Positions 27,683 to 36,088 of a stretch of DNA of 64,000 nucleotides are shown piece after piece. Each line of letters begins with the position of its first letter. The stretch's first letter is position 1. Under the pieces are notes generated by a model. It was not told where the DNA came from and ran no database searches. It saw nothing but the letters and a program-made list of their open reading frames with translations. The DNA is from Rubritalea squalenifaciens DSM 18772 (GTDB lineage Bacteria > Verrucomicrobiota > Verrucomicrobiia > Verrucomicrobiales > Akkermansiaceae): positions 1 to 64,000 of the forward strand of contig NZ_FQYR01000008.1 in the NCBI RefSeq assembly GCF_900141815.1, in the 5' to 3' direction. The position numbers and the translations under genes are program-made.

Positions 27683-27715
27683 TCCTCTTGGATTTTTTCT
27701 ATCAACCTAAAACTC

Positions 27716-28282
27716 ATGCTCGCAACCGACGACAACGTGAACACTGAAACCTCAGAACATTTTTCCGAGTGGCACCAGTACGTTCTGGAGCAGACATGCT
27801 CAATCATGTCTGAAGCATCCATGTCTAACGAGAGCGAGCTAGATCAGGTACGAGGCTACACGATCCATGCGTGGTCTCAAGGTTTGCCCTGCGAACCACT
27901 AGAAGTGCTTCTTCGGCTCCAAGAGCCGGACAGCAGCCAGCTTGAAGCAATCATGGAGCACACCAGCTCCATGATTGCCCAAGCTTTCTCAGCCAATATG
28001 TTGCCCGCACCTTTTGCCTCCACAATGATGACCCCTACATCATTTTACGAAAAGCATGAAGCGGCATACCAGATGGCAAAGTCTTTCAAATGCCCCATCT
28101 TATACAATGAGGACGCTGATGTCCTCGGCCTTGGCTCTGTCAACCCCGTGACAGCCACTGTATTCGGCCAGGCCATGCACGCATATATTTCTGAAACCCA
28201 AGGCATCCGTCCTTTCATAAGTTGCGTCAGACTGAATTATGATTCTTGGGTAGCCCTTTGTGAAAGACACTTTACCAGATGA
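27716..28282 (+). CDS. Hypothetical protein within the pilus locus
   Basis: 188 residues, soluble, without signal peptide or membrane helix. It is mixed helical and acidic at the N-terminus (ETSEHFSEWHQYVLEQTCSI). The middle is Met/Ser-rich. I recognise no domain. It lies between the secretin and PilB genes, and its stop overlaps the PilB start (ATGA), so translational coupling with PilB is likely. A cytoplasmic partner of the PilB motor is a reasonable guess from position only. Confidence 0.6.
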   Translation: MLATDDNVNTETSEHFSEWHQYVLEQTCSIMSEASMSNESELDQVRGYTIHAWSQGLPCEPLEVLLRLQEPDSSQLEAIMEHTSSMIAQAFSANMLPAPFASTMMTPTSFYEKHEAAYQMAKSFKCPILYNEDADVLGLGSVNPVTATVFGQAMHAYISETQGIRPFISCVRLNYDSWVALCERHFTR

Positions 28283-29976
28283 TCGATTTCGACGGAATGC
28301 ATTTTAATGAGCTCATCAGTCAGCAAATTATGGTTGAACTGACTGAGCACGATGAAAACTTTGCCAACCTCGACCACAAAGAGGTGCAAAACCGTGTCAC
28401 CAAGACAACCTTCATGGCGGCCTTGGCCAAAATCAACGGCCTCCCTTTTTTCCCAAAAGTCGCCGAGTTCTGTAATGGAAAGTTACTCGAGAAGTGTGAT
28501 CCCTCCACTCTCACTAGGGGAGGCTTCACACCTCTCTGTATCCACAATAATACACTCATCGTAGCAGTCTCTAATCCGTGGAATCCGCAGCCCGATGATT
28601 ACTTGGCCCTACGCTTTCCTGACTTTCAAATAGCCAAACTGGTCACCCTCTCCAATGAAATCAGTCGCACAATTGAGAACGCGACGACTTCCGGTGGCCC
28701 CAGCAAGTCAGAACTGGAGGCCATTGACGTAGAGGATTTCGAGGTCGAGATCAAAGACTTTGATGTTACCTCCACAGAATACGAGGAGCCCATGGCCCAG
28801 CTCACCGCGACGATCATGGCCGACGCCGTCAAGCAGAGAGCCTCAGATATCCATTTTAAGGTGGAGAAGGAAGTATTCTACTACACCTTCCGAGTCGACG
28901 GTGACTTAGGTCCAAAACGCGAGCTTCCCATGAAGCTCAAGGACCGTATTGACGCCTATCTTTTGAACTTGATGAAACTACCTACGGAAATCCGCAGCAC
29001 CGCCTGTGGTATCTCTGGACGTTTTACCATTAGCTATTTCCACCGCCCGATTGATATTCGTTACGAGCGCCACCGTACTTACCGGGGTTATCACGTGACG
29101 ATGCGTCTTCTGGACAAAGGCCACTTGAACGTGACCCTAGGTAAAGGCTCGCTTGCTTTTGATGAGGAAACCCTGTTCGCCATTCGCAAGGTCATGAAAG
29201 TACCAGCTGGCATTATTGTGATGTCAGGGCCTACAGGTTCGGGTAAATCCACGACACTCAACGCCATGCTGCGTGAGCTCAATCGCCCCGAGGTGAATAT
29301 TCTCACACTGGAAAACCCGGTGGAGGATGAAGTCCCAGGAATTACTCACTGTGATTTGAAAAGCCCGTCAGAATTCAAACCAATGATCAGCTCCTTCATG
29401 CGTTCTGACCCGGATATTATTCTCATGGGTGAGGTACGTGACACCGAATCTGCTGAGCTCGCCATCGAGGCTGCGGTTACTGGTCACAAAGTTCTTACCA
29501 CCGTACACACTCCTCGAGCATCTCAAATTATTGAACGTTTCGAACAGCTCGGAATCGAACGGTGGAAGATCGCACAAACATTGAAGGCAGCATGTGCGCA
29601 GCGTCTCATCAAAGTACTCTGCCCCTATTGCAAAGTAGAAATTGACGGTTTGACCGATCTGGACCTACGAACTTTCAACCTGGATGAATCTTGGGCTAAA
29701 AGAAAGCTTTACGAAGCTGCACCAGAGGGCTGCCAAGAATGTCGTAATTCGGGCTATTCCGGCCGAACTGCCATCCTAGAAATCATTCCCATTACCCCAA
29801 AAGTTTCGGACCAACTCTCAAAAGGAGAAATTTCTCCCTACGAGCTGGAGGTTCAAATTGCCAATGAAGGAGTACTCCCCAACTTGCGTAAGAGCGGCTT
29901 ACGTCTCCTGGAACAAGGAAAAACCGACATCGATGCCGTAAGTAAAGTAATCGATATGACCTACTCCGATGAATAA
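28279..29976 (+). CDS. PilB/GspE-type assembly ATPase
   Basis: 565 residues. An N-terminal MshEN-like region (about 1-140) is followed by a GspE-type ATPase: QRASDIHFKVE (about 186), Walker A GPTGSGKSTT (317-326), Asp box LTLENPVEDEVPG, Walker B DPDIILMGEVRD (377-388) and His box VLTTVHTPRA. The zinc-binding four-cysteine motif typical of PilB/GspE is present (CPYC at 448-451, CQEC at 485-488). It powers pilus extension from the cytoplasmic face. It overlaps the preceding gene by 4 bp and the PilC gene by 8 bp. Confidence 0.95.
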   Translation: MIDFDGMHFNELISQQIMVELTEHDENFANLDHKEVQNRVTKTTFMAALAKINGLPFFPKVAEFCNGKLLEKCDPSTLTRGGFTPLCIHNNTLIVAVSNPWNPQPDDYLALRFPDFQIAKLVTLSNEISRTIENATTSGGPSKSELEAIDVEDFEVEIKDFDVTSTEYEEPMAQLTATIMADAVKQRASDIHFKVEKEVFYYTFRVDGDLGPKRELPMKLKDRIDAYLLNLMKLPTEIRSTACGISGRFTISYFHRPIDIRYERHRTYRGYHVTMRLLDKGHLNVTLGKGSLAFDEETLFAIRKVMKVPAGIIVMSGPTGSGKSTTLNAMLRELNRPEVNILTLENPVEDEVPGITHCDLKSPSEFKPMISSFMRSDPDIILMGEVRDTESAELAIEAAVTGHKVLTTVHTPRASQIIERFEQLGIERWKIAQTLKAACAQRLIKVLCPYCKVEIDGLTDLDLRTFNLDESWAKRKLYEAAPEGCQECRNSGYSGRTAILEIIPITPKVSDQLSKGEISPYELEVQIANEGVLPNLRKSGLRLLEQGKTDIDAVSKVIDMTYSDE

Positions 29977-31126
29977 TATCCAATCCAATACTGCAAACCA
30001 CAGCCAAAGCTCATCTCCAAGGCCAGGTGAAAAACCAAAGACTGGCATGAACAAAGAGATTCAGCTATTCGGATCCAGTAAGGCAAAGACTTTCAGCACT
30101 AAAGAGTCGATCCAGTTTTATCGTGGTATTGCCTCCATGATCAAAGCACAGATCAATACCGCGGATGCCCTGAAATATTATGCGGAGGGCCTTCCCAATA
30201 AAATCATGGCAGCGGCGTTGATGGGTATTCGCGATGATATCAATGCTGGTATTTCCGTCTATGAAGCCTTCAAACGCAGCAAGCGTTTCGACGATATGAC
30301 TCTTGGCCTGATCAAAGCTGGTATGGACTCAGGCCGTCTGGATGCAGCCTTTCAAGATCTATCAGAAAGAGCTAAATCAACCCTCGCGCTGAAAAAGAAA
30401 ATCCGTAAGATTGTACTTATTCCCGCTCTGATCTTCCCCATTTTGATTGCCGCCTTCGTCTACTCTCAAGTCAAAATCATCCCTAAGATCAAAGAGATGG
30501 TTATCGTGGGAGACTACGAACCTAAGGGCCCGGTGCGCTTTTTCTTCACGCTCAGTGATTTTGTCATTAGCTGGTGGATTGTTGGTGTTATTGCACTAGC
30601 TATCATTATCGCCATACCTGTCTTATCCAATAAAATCAGACAAATCATCATCACCTTGGTAATGTCTAAATGGCGTACTCTACGCAAACTCATTATGGGG
30701 CTTCGCCAAGTCACCTTCCTAGGCGTAATTAAGCTCCTCCATGCCAACGGGATTAATTTGGCTAAAGCCATCACCACCTCTGCGACTAGTGTGAAAGGCA
30801 CCCCTCTACATGATGAGCTCCTGATGGCAGCTGAAAAATATGAAAAAGCAGGCGTTCCACTATCGATTGCTTTCACAAAATACACCTCGGTAGATGATCA
30901 GGTAGTTCACATGCTCTCTATTGGTGAGAAATCTGCTTCTATGGGCAGCCAGCTGGCCATGCTCACTGAAATGTACGAAAGTGATTGTGAACAGCTGATG
31001 GAGGACTTCACCAACGTCTTGAACCTGGTAGTCATGCTTGTAGCGACCTCCATGATCGCCTTGGTATTCCTCGGCGTATTCATGCCAATCTTCCTCATGG
31101 GACCAGAAATGATGGATCAACGCTAA
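29969..31126 (+). CDS. PilC/GspF-type inner-membrane platform protein
   Basis: 385 residues. Two GspF domains are visible: the first with FYRGIASMIKAQINTADALKYY and FDDMTLGLIKAGMDSGRLDAAF, the second with FLGVIKLLHANGINLAKAI and VVHMLSIGEKSASMGSQLAML. Three membrane segments are seen (IVLIPALIFPILIAAFVY, WWIVGVIALAIIIAIPVL, LNLVVMLVATSMIALVFLGVF). It is the platform that PilB and PilT act on. The first 35 residues are Ser/Pro-rich and polar. It is translationally coupled to PilB (8-bp overlap). Confidence 0.93.
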   Translation: MNNIQSNTANHSQSSSPRPGEKPKTGMNKEIQLFGSSKAKTFSTKESIQFYRGIASMIKAQINTADALKYYAEGLPNKIMAAALMGIRDDINAGISVYEAFKRSKRFDDMTLGLIKAGMDSGRLDAAFQDLSERAKSTLALKKKIRKIVLIPALIFPILIAAFVYSQVKIIPKIKEMVIVGDYEPKGPVRFFFTLSDFVISWWIVGVIALAIIIAIPVLSNKIRQIIITLVMSKWRTLRKLIMGLRQVTFLGVIKLLHANGINLAKAITTSATSVKGTPLHDELLMAAEKYEKAGVPLSIAFTKYTSVDDQVVHMLSIGEKSASMGSQLAMLTEMYESDCEQLMEDFTNVLNLVVMLVATSMIALVFLGVFMPIFLMGPEMMDQR

Positions 31127-31138
31127 TCACCTAAAGCC

Positions 31139-31558
31139 ATGATGCAGACGAAATTAGACCGATGGCTCATCGAAACCTTTGTGTATGAGTACAATATCTT
31201 AGTCATCCAGCCCCCTCAAAAAAAGGGGTGGGGCATGAAGGTTAGTGAGATTCCGTATTCCCCGAGTACCCCATTTAAGTATAAAATTTGGGTGAAAAGT
31301 AAGAAAAAGGCAGATACGATTATTGAAGATTATCGTAAGGAAGGCCTCACTTTCAAAACCAATATTGTTGAAGGTAAGCACTGGTACAACTGGCTCATCA
31401 ACAATAAACGTAAAAGCTTCACGTTCAGAGTGTTTTGGTGGACATTCACCCTGATCATGATATGTATTGGCATTGTAGCCTTCCACGAACTCTCCCAAAC
31501 GGAATTTTATGAAAAACTGCTCGAAGACTTCGACAACCTCATGAACTCTTCTGATTAA
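31139..31558 (+). CDS. Single-pass membrane protein in the pilus locus
   Basis: 139 residues. A basic, aromatic-rich cytoplasmic N-terminal part (about 1-98) is followed by one membrane helix (about 100-119, FWWTFTLIMICIGIVAF) and a short acidic tail. No family is recognised. The N-terminal domain (KYKIWVKSKKKADTIIEDYRKEG) has an alpha/beta pattern. It lies 12 nt after PilC and 2 nt before the second prepilin gene, which suggests a pilus accessory role. A second ATG sits immediately after the first, and either could be used. Confidence 0.6.
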   Translation: MMQTKLDRWLIETFVYEYNILVIQPPQKKGWGMKVSEIPYSPSTPFKYKIWVKSKKKADTIIEDYRKEGLTFKTNIVEGKHWYNWLINNKRKSFTFRVFWWTFTLIMICIGIVAFHELSQTEFYEKLLEDFDNLMNSSD

Positions 31559-31560
31559 TT

Positions 31561-31971
31561 ATGAAAACTCCAACTCAATTCCGTCACTTCAAATGTAAGG
31601 GGGTTACCCTCATTGAACTTACCATTGTTATTCTTATCTTGTTGCTGCTCGTCTCCAGCGCCTTCCTTGGTGTCGGCTATTTTAGAGATTGGCAAAAAGG
31701 AGTCGCGGCCAGCGAGGACCTCAAAGAAGTCTATGCTGCACAACGCCTCTATTTGTCTGAGCACCCTACAGTGCTCGTAACAGATCTCACAAAAGAAAAA
31801 GTTGTTCCTTATCTACCTGATGGCGCCGCTGACTTTCCTGTAGTGAAGGGCTTGGACGATCAAACTCTGACGATCGACATCACCAAGAGCCCTCCTGTGT
31901 TCATGGACGGTGGTACAGTGTATGATCCTTCTGGTTCCACAACCGACAACCTCTGGGACGCGGGTAAATAA
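31561..31971 (+). CDS. Type IV pilin-like protein (prepilin 2)
   Basis: 136 residues. A long leader (MKTPTQFRHFKCKG) is cut after Gly14, followed by VTLIELTIVILILLLLVSS with Glu5. Like prepilin 1, position +1 is Val. After the helix come a charged stretch and a compact beta region (DDQTLTIDITKSPPVFMDGG). It is in the tight gene string behind PilC and has no terminator of its own, so it is probably a minor pilin, pseudopilin or tip/initiation subunit. That role is inferred. Confidence 0.85.
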   Translation: MKTPTQFRHFKCKGVTLIELTIVILILLLLVSSAFLGVGYFRDWQKGVAASEDLKEVYAAQRLYLSEHPTVLVTDLTKEKVVPYLPDGAADFPVVKGLDDQTLTIDITKSPPVFMDGGTVYDPSGSTTDNLWDAGK

Positions 31972-31972
31972 A

Positions 31973-32470
31973 ATGATCAATTGGCGTGGATTTCATTCAC
32001 CTCTAGATGCTACTGGTCATTTGCTGAGCAAAGTCTTCTCACTGCTGATCATGCTATCCACGATAGCGGGAGCCAGTGAATTGGTTCGCCCCAACGACTT
32101 GCCCTCAGATTATGACTTAGTTGGCATCTACCTGGTAAGCAGCAAGACTCGTGTTCATGACGGCAAGAGCATCCAACAGCTCGCCCCTAAAGTCACCTAC
32201 AAGGTTTTCAGTAACGGCCAGACCATTCGTGTCTACAATAGCGATGTGCCTGACGCGTTTCACAAATATGAAATTTACCGTTCAGACGGCATCAGCAATC
32301 TTAATCAAGACGGCACGACTCGAGTGCTACCAGGGCTACAGGCCAAAAATGTGCAGGGCGCTATTTTTAAACAATTGAGCGTGTCTCCTGTAAGCCTAAC
32401 GATCACCCTAATCCCTCCCCTCTCTGATGCGGTAACTATCCTATACGCCAAGAGAATAGAATCTAAATAG
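31973..32470 (+). CDS. Exported hypothetical protein, pilus accessory block
   Basis: 165 residues from ATG 31973, directly after the prepilin 2 stop. A hydrophobic stretch at about 19-34 (LSKVFSLLIMLSTIAGA) looks like a signal peptide with a long n-region. The mature part is beta-rich (YDLVGIYLVSSKTRVHDGK, KVTYKVFSNGQTIRVY). I recognise no family. It is tightly spaced with prepilin 2 and the next gene, so a role in pilus function at the envelope is likely from position only. Confidence 0.6.
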   Translation: MINWRGFHSPLDATGHLLSKVFSLLIMLSTIAGASELVRPNDLPSDYDLVGIYLVSSKTRVHDGKSIQQLAPKVTYKVFSNGQTIRVYNSDVPDAFHKYEIYRSDGISNLNQDGTTRVLPGLQAKNVQGAIFKQLSVSPVSLTITLIPPLSDAVTILYAKRIESK

Positions 32471-32490
32471 ATTTACACAACTTGTCTCAC

Positions 32491-33243
32491 ATGTCCGAGC
32501 AATCATCATCACCATCATTTGTCACTTCCCTGACTTACAAATTCCTACTACTGACAACCACATCAGCAGCAGCCTTTTTTTGCTGGCTATACATCACCAA
32601 GCCAACGACGATTTCTGCTGCGCCAGAGAAAGATGAGCTTAGCTTGTCTAAGCCCCCCAAAGATGATGATTCAACGTTTGAACTTAACGACGTTGATCAG
32701 TCGCCTCAAGATTCTGGCTCTGTACAGACTGAAAGATTGAGCAATCCTACTGACTTCATACCTCCATCTGACCAAACTTTACCAGGATTAGCGAATTCAG
32801 CTCAGGGTTCCCATTTGTCCCCAGTCAACCCAACCCGCTCCGCTAACATCCCATTAGCCAACACCCCTTCAACAGCAGGAAAAGCTTCATGGGAGGAGAC
32901 CAATGACCGCGTGCAGCACATTATCACTGCCCAGAGAAATGGTAACTCCGAGCGCCTCATCATTGAAGTGCCAGTAATTTACATGACGCGCGGTATGCGC
33001 CTCGGCCCTGGGCAAGCAGAGGAAGCTAGGCGTATTCTCAAGGCCATGGAGATCTATCAGGACCGGATCAATAAACTTCAGCAAGACGGAGAAAACATCA
33101 GCAAAGCATGGAATAGTCTTCTGATGTCCACACAGCCAGTCGAAGCCCTACGCGCAGACAGTCCGTCGCTTCCCCAGAATAACAATCCATCAGCTGACAC
33201 ACTCAAGGAAAACAGCTCTGCAACCATTTCCATCGACGAATAA
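32491..33243 (+). CDS. Membrane-anchored, low-complexity protein, pilus accessory block
   Basis: 250 residues from ATG 32491; a TTG 9 nt earlier would add three residues. One membrane helix (about 15-34, YKFLLLTTTSAAAFFCWLY) anchors a long Ser/Pro/Asp/Asn-rich, probably disordered region. A helical segment follows (GQAEEARRILKAMEIYQDRINKLQ) and then a polar tail. No known family. Its stop overlaps the next start (TAATG). This layout suits a spacer or tether in the periplasm. Confidence 0.58.
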   Translation: MSEQSSSPSFVTSLTYKFLLLTTTSAAAFFCWLYITKPTTISAAPEKDELSLSKPPKDDDSTFELNDVDQSPQDSGSVQTERLSNPTDFIPPSDQTLPGLANSAQGSHLSPVNPTRSANIPLANTPSTAGKASWEETNDRVQHIITAQRNGNSERLIIEVPVIYMTRGMRLGPGQAEEARRILKAMEIYQDRINKLQQDGENISKAWNSLLMSTQPVEALRADSPSLPQNNNPSADTLKENSSATISIDE

Positions 33244-33857
33244 TGAAATCTTTATCTATCATTTATCTCATTGCTATTTTCGGAGCTCAGCACCTCCTTG
33301 CTCAGGATGAGAACGAAGACACCACTTCGGACGAGGTCGTTACTTCTGATGAAGACAGCCAGGATTCCTCCAATGGGGACGAGTCCGAGTCAAACTCAGA
33401 TGATGATGCTGAGAGCACCACTGATGAGCAGGAGGAACCTGGGGTAGTTGTACGCACAGAGATACCAAAACAGATCCAATTGGACGGCGACGATTCCTCT
33501 TTCAAACTACTTTCTCCGTGGTCGCCCAAACCGATGCAGCGAGCTCCACTTGGTTGGCAGTACATCCCAGCTGACCCATCTCACAGCTATGCCCATAGCG
33601 TCTCTCTAAAATCAGGTAAAACGCTTAAACTTAAAATCACTCCTTACGTCTTGGCTCCAGAAAACTCTGCTACAGTAGTTCAAGTACTAGAGCCGGGTTA
33701 CCAGCCTGAACGCGGATACCAGCAAAAATACAACATTGAATCCTCTCTCAAGCAGTCCTCCAAACTCCTGGCGGACACCTCTGCGGCATTGGATACATCC
33801 ATCAAAGATTTGAGAGAACTCTTGCTCACATTACCTAAGCCTGAAGCACAAAACTAA
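33243..33857 (+). CDS. Exported protein with an acidic Ser/Asp/Glu-rich region, pilus accessory block
   Basis: 204 residues. A signal peptide (MKSLSIIYLIAIFGAQHLLA) is followed by about 45 residues of Asp/Glu/Ser (for example DENEDTTSDEVVTSDEDSQ), a candidate calcium- or cation-binding stretch. A small domain follows (LLSPWSPKPMQRAPLGWQYIP, then KTLKLKITPYVL) and a helical C-terminus. No family is recognised. It is translationally coupled to the preceding gene. Confidence 0.6.
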   Translation: MKSLSIIYLIAIFGAQHLLAQDENEDTTSDEVVTSDEDSQDSSNGDESESNSDDDAESTTDEQEEPGVVVRTEIPKQIQLDGDDSSFKLLSPWSPKPMQRAPLGWQYIPADPSHSYAHSVSLKSGKTLKLKITPYVLAPENSATVVQVLEPGYQPERGYQQKYNIESSLKQSSKLLADTSAALDTSIKDLRELLLTLPKPEAQN

Positions 33858-33870
33858 TTTCTAGCGGACG

Positions 33871-34335
33871 ATGAAAGTATTGACCCTTCTTTGCGCCCTA
33901 ATCATCGGAGTTGTAGTTGGGGCTGGTCTCAACCATAAATCCCAGATCGGCACGGCCTTGCACGTATTGAATACTCAGAGCGCCCAGGAGGCAGACAATC
34001 TCGACAAAGCAACTGACCAGGATTCCAATACTCTTCCAGCATTTCAAGGTACTCCCGCAGTTCCCACCACCGTGGAGAAAACCATCTACCAATCAAATCC
34101 TGAAGATGCAGTCAAAGTAGCCAAATTGGAATCCGACTTTGCTAAACTTTCCAAGAAATACGAATTCCTGAGTACCCAACTACTGGAGGCTAATCGTGAA
34201 ATTCAATCACTGCGATTTATTGTAGATACACACAGTGAGAGTTTTAGACCTTTACGTACGGAGCAAAATAAGGAAAATAGTAATAGTTTTTCGCCTCCTG
34301 CAGGGTTGAGCCCACTTCTCCCCCCAAGAGAGTGA
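33871..34335 (+). CDS. Membrane-anchored coiled-coil protein, pilus accessory block
   Basis: 154 residues. An N-terminal hydrophobic segment (MKVLTLLCALIIGVVVGAGL) could be an anchor or a signal. A Thr/Gln-rich linker is followed by a coiled coil at about 92-120 (AVKVAKLESDFAKLSKKYEF, then LSTQLLEANREIQSLRF) and a Pro-rich end. No named family. It precedes the kinase gene by 37 bp. Confidence 0.58.
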   Translation: MKVLTLLCALIIGVVVGAGLNHKSQIGTALHVLNTQSAQEADNLDKATDQDSNTLPAFQGTPAVPTTVEKTIYQSNPEDAVKVAKLESDFAKLSKKYEFLSTQLLEANREIQSLRFIVDTHSESFRPLRTEQNKENSNSFSPPAGLSPLLPPRE

Positions 34336-34372
34336 ATAGCATATACCACCACCCCATCTGGCTCAGAAATAC

Positions 34373-36088
34373 ATGAGCACCAGACACCAAATCATTGAGC
34401 AACTCGGTTCAGGAGGGTTCGGCACTGTCTACAGAGCCAAAGACACCCAATTGAATCGAGAGATCGCTATTAAGCGTCTCAAAGCTACTGAGGGATCAAA
34501 CCGGTCGGAGTTGATGTCCACGCTTCTTGAGGAAGCCAAGATTCTGGCAGCTCTACGGCACCCAAATATCGTAACCATTTTCGATATTCAGTCTACTGAT
34601 GAGCATGCTGAGATCATCATGGAGTTGGTAAAAGGAATCACTGTAGAGCAGTTGATTAAACGCCACCTTCTTCTCGCTCGCGATTTCAGTTTCATTGCTA
34701 CGCAAATTCTCAGCGCCTTATCCGTAGCTCATAAGCATAGCGTATTACACTGCGACTTAAAGCCTAGTAATCTCATGCTATGTGCGACTCAAGGCGACAA
34801 CTATGAGGTCAAAATCGTGGATTTTGGTATGTCCCCCTCTGCATCCAACATTACCGGACAAACCACAAAGATTATTGGTTCCATCTACTTCATGGCTCCT
34901 GAGCAACTGGATAAAGGTGAAGTCTCTGTGCAGACTGATGTCTATTCCCTAGGTTGTTTGTTCTATTATATGCTCACTGGTGCCCATCCGTTTGACGGTG
35001 ACACCACGGTACAAGTAATGGCCTCCCACATGCTGGGGAACTACAAACCAATCACTACGATACGGAAAGACCTTCCTCATGAACTCTGTGATTGGGTAGA
35101 GAAACACATATCAAAAAATCCCGAGGATCGCTTCCAGAGCTGTAAAGACGCTCTGAATGCCCTCATCAAATTAAACGTCGAATGCCCGACCGAGGCCTTC
35201 AAACTGGAAGCTTCCTCCAAGTCTAAACGAGCATCTTTAGACGTTCGTCCCATTACCACATCGTCTCTAGCCCCAGAAGAATCAAAAAAGGCAAAGACTG
35301 GTAATGAAAAAGATTCTGAATTTGTCCTCCCTCCGCATGCTGCTCAGCTTGCTGAAAAACATCAAAAAGTAGAGTTCAATGAGGTGAAAAAGCCTCTCCC
35401 CTCTGCTCCTAAAGAGCCCAAAGCACTCGCTGAGCAAGTCATACGCATTGCACCTAACTCGATTTGGTATTTCACCATTAAAGGACAGCGTCGTGGTCCA
35501 ATTCCTATAGAGAGCCTTGGTGGCCTCATTGAAAATGGTCAACTACGTGAAGAGGATTCTGTGTGGCACCCGGCCTATGATGACTGGTGCAAGGTACAGG
35601 ATTGTGAGGAACTAAAACCGTACTTAGACAAAGTAAAAGAGGCTAATAAACCTGACACGGCTTCTCTTTTCAGCAGGCTTTTCAAAAACAAGTCCAAACC
35701 TGAGACGAGTGATCAGCCATCTTCGGGCATCTTATCTTCATGCGCCAGTATAGTCAGCATTGAACTACTGATTATCTTCTTTGGCACATTGGTTTGTGGG
35801 GCCTATATTTGGTATAAACCTGATTTATGGCAATTCGGGACTGCGGTATTCGGCATTACTTTATTCTGCTTTGGCTATTTCAAACTTAAACTAGCAGAAG
35901 GCCGCACTGATCTTTTATGGCTGATTGCAGGCATATCATTACCTGTCTTTGGAGATCTTCTGTACACTCTCACCCATCTAAAGATGGGAGCAAAGAGTTT
36001 TCTACTGATGCTACTGGGAATGAGCCTTCTGCTCTATATTGCGATACAGAGTGATCTATTTCACATGATCAGCATCTCTACTTCTTAG
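34373..36088 (+). CDS. Membrane Ser/Thr protein kinase with a GYF_2-like domain
   Basis: 571 residues. The Hanks-type kinase domain (1-268) has the glycine loop GSGGFG (12-17), Lys34 in AIKRLK, HCDLKPSN (126-133), DFG (150-152) and the APEQ segment. The catalytic loop is HCD instead of HRD, so this is a non-RD kinase; Asp128 is intact, so activity is plausible. A Lys/Glu/Pro-rich linker leads to a GYF_2-like domain (about 363-418, SIWYFTIKGQRRGPIP...DSVWHPAYDDWCKV), then four membrane helices (about 461-560). It is the last gene of the pilus locus and could regulate pilus function by phosphorylation. Its 3' end overlaps the convergent PDZ gene by 11 bp. Confidence 0.9.
   Translation: MSTRHQIIEQLGSGGFGTVYRAKDTQLNREIAIKRLKATEGSNRSELMSTLLEEAKILAALRHPNIVTIFDIQSTDEHAEIIMELVKGITVEQLIKRHLLLARDFSFIATQILSALSVAHKHSVLHCDLKPSNLMLCATQGDNYEVKIVDFGMSPSASNITGQTTKIIGSIYFMAPEQLDKGEVSVQTDVYSLGCLFYYMLTGAHPFDGDTTVQVMASHMLGNYKPITTIRKDLPHELCDWVEKHISKNPEDRFQSCKDALNALIKLNVECPTEAFKLEASSKSKRASLDVRPITTSSLAPEESKKAKTGNEKDSEFVLPPHAAQLAEKHQKVEFNEVKKPLPSAPKEPKALAEQVIRIAPNSIWYFTIKGQRRGPIPIESLGGLIENGQLREEDSVWHPAYDDWCKVQDCEELKPYLDKVKEANKPDTASLFSRLFKNKSKPETSDQPSSGILSSCASIVSIELLIIFFGTLVCGAYIWYKPDLWQFGTAVFGITLFCFGYFKLKLAEGRTDLLWLIAGISLPVFGDLLYTLTHLKMGAKSFLLMLLGMSLLLYIAIQSDLFHMISISTS

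Noticed and set aside
33300-33450. Acidic Ser/Asp stretch as a frameshift artefact
   Set aside because: The frame continues into a folded-looking domain with a proper signal peptide, and the next genes are coupled in phase, so it is a real low-complexity region.
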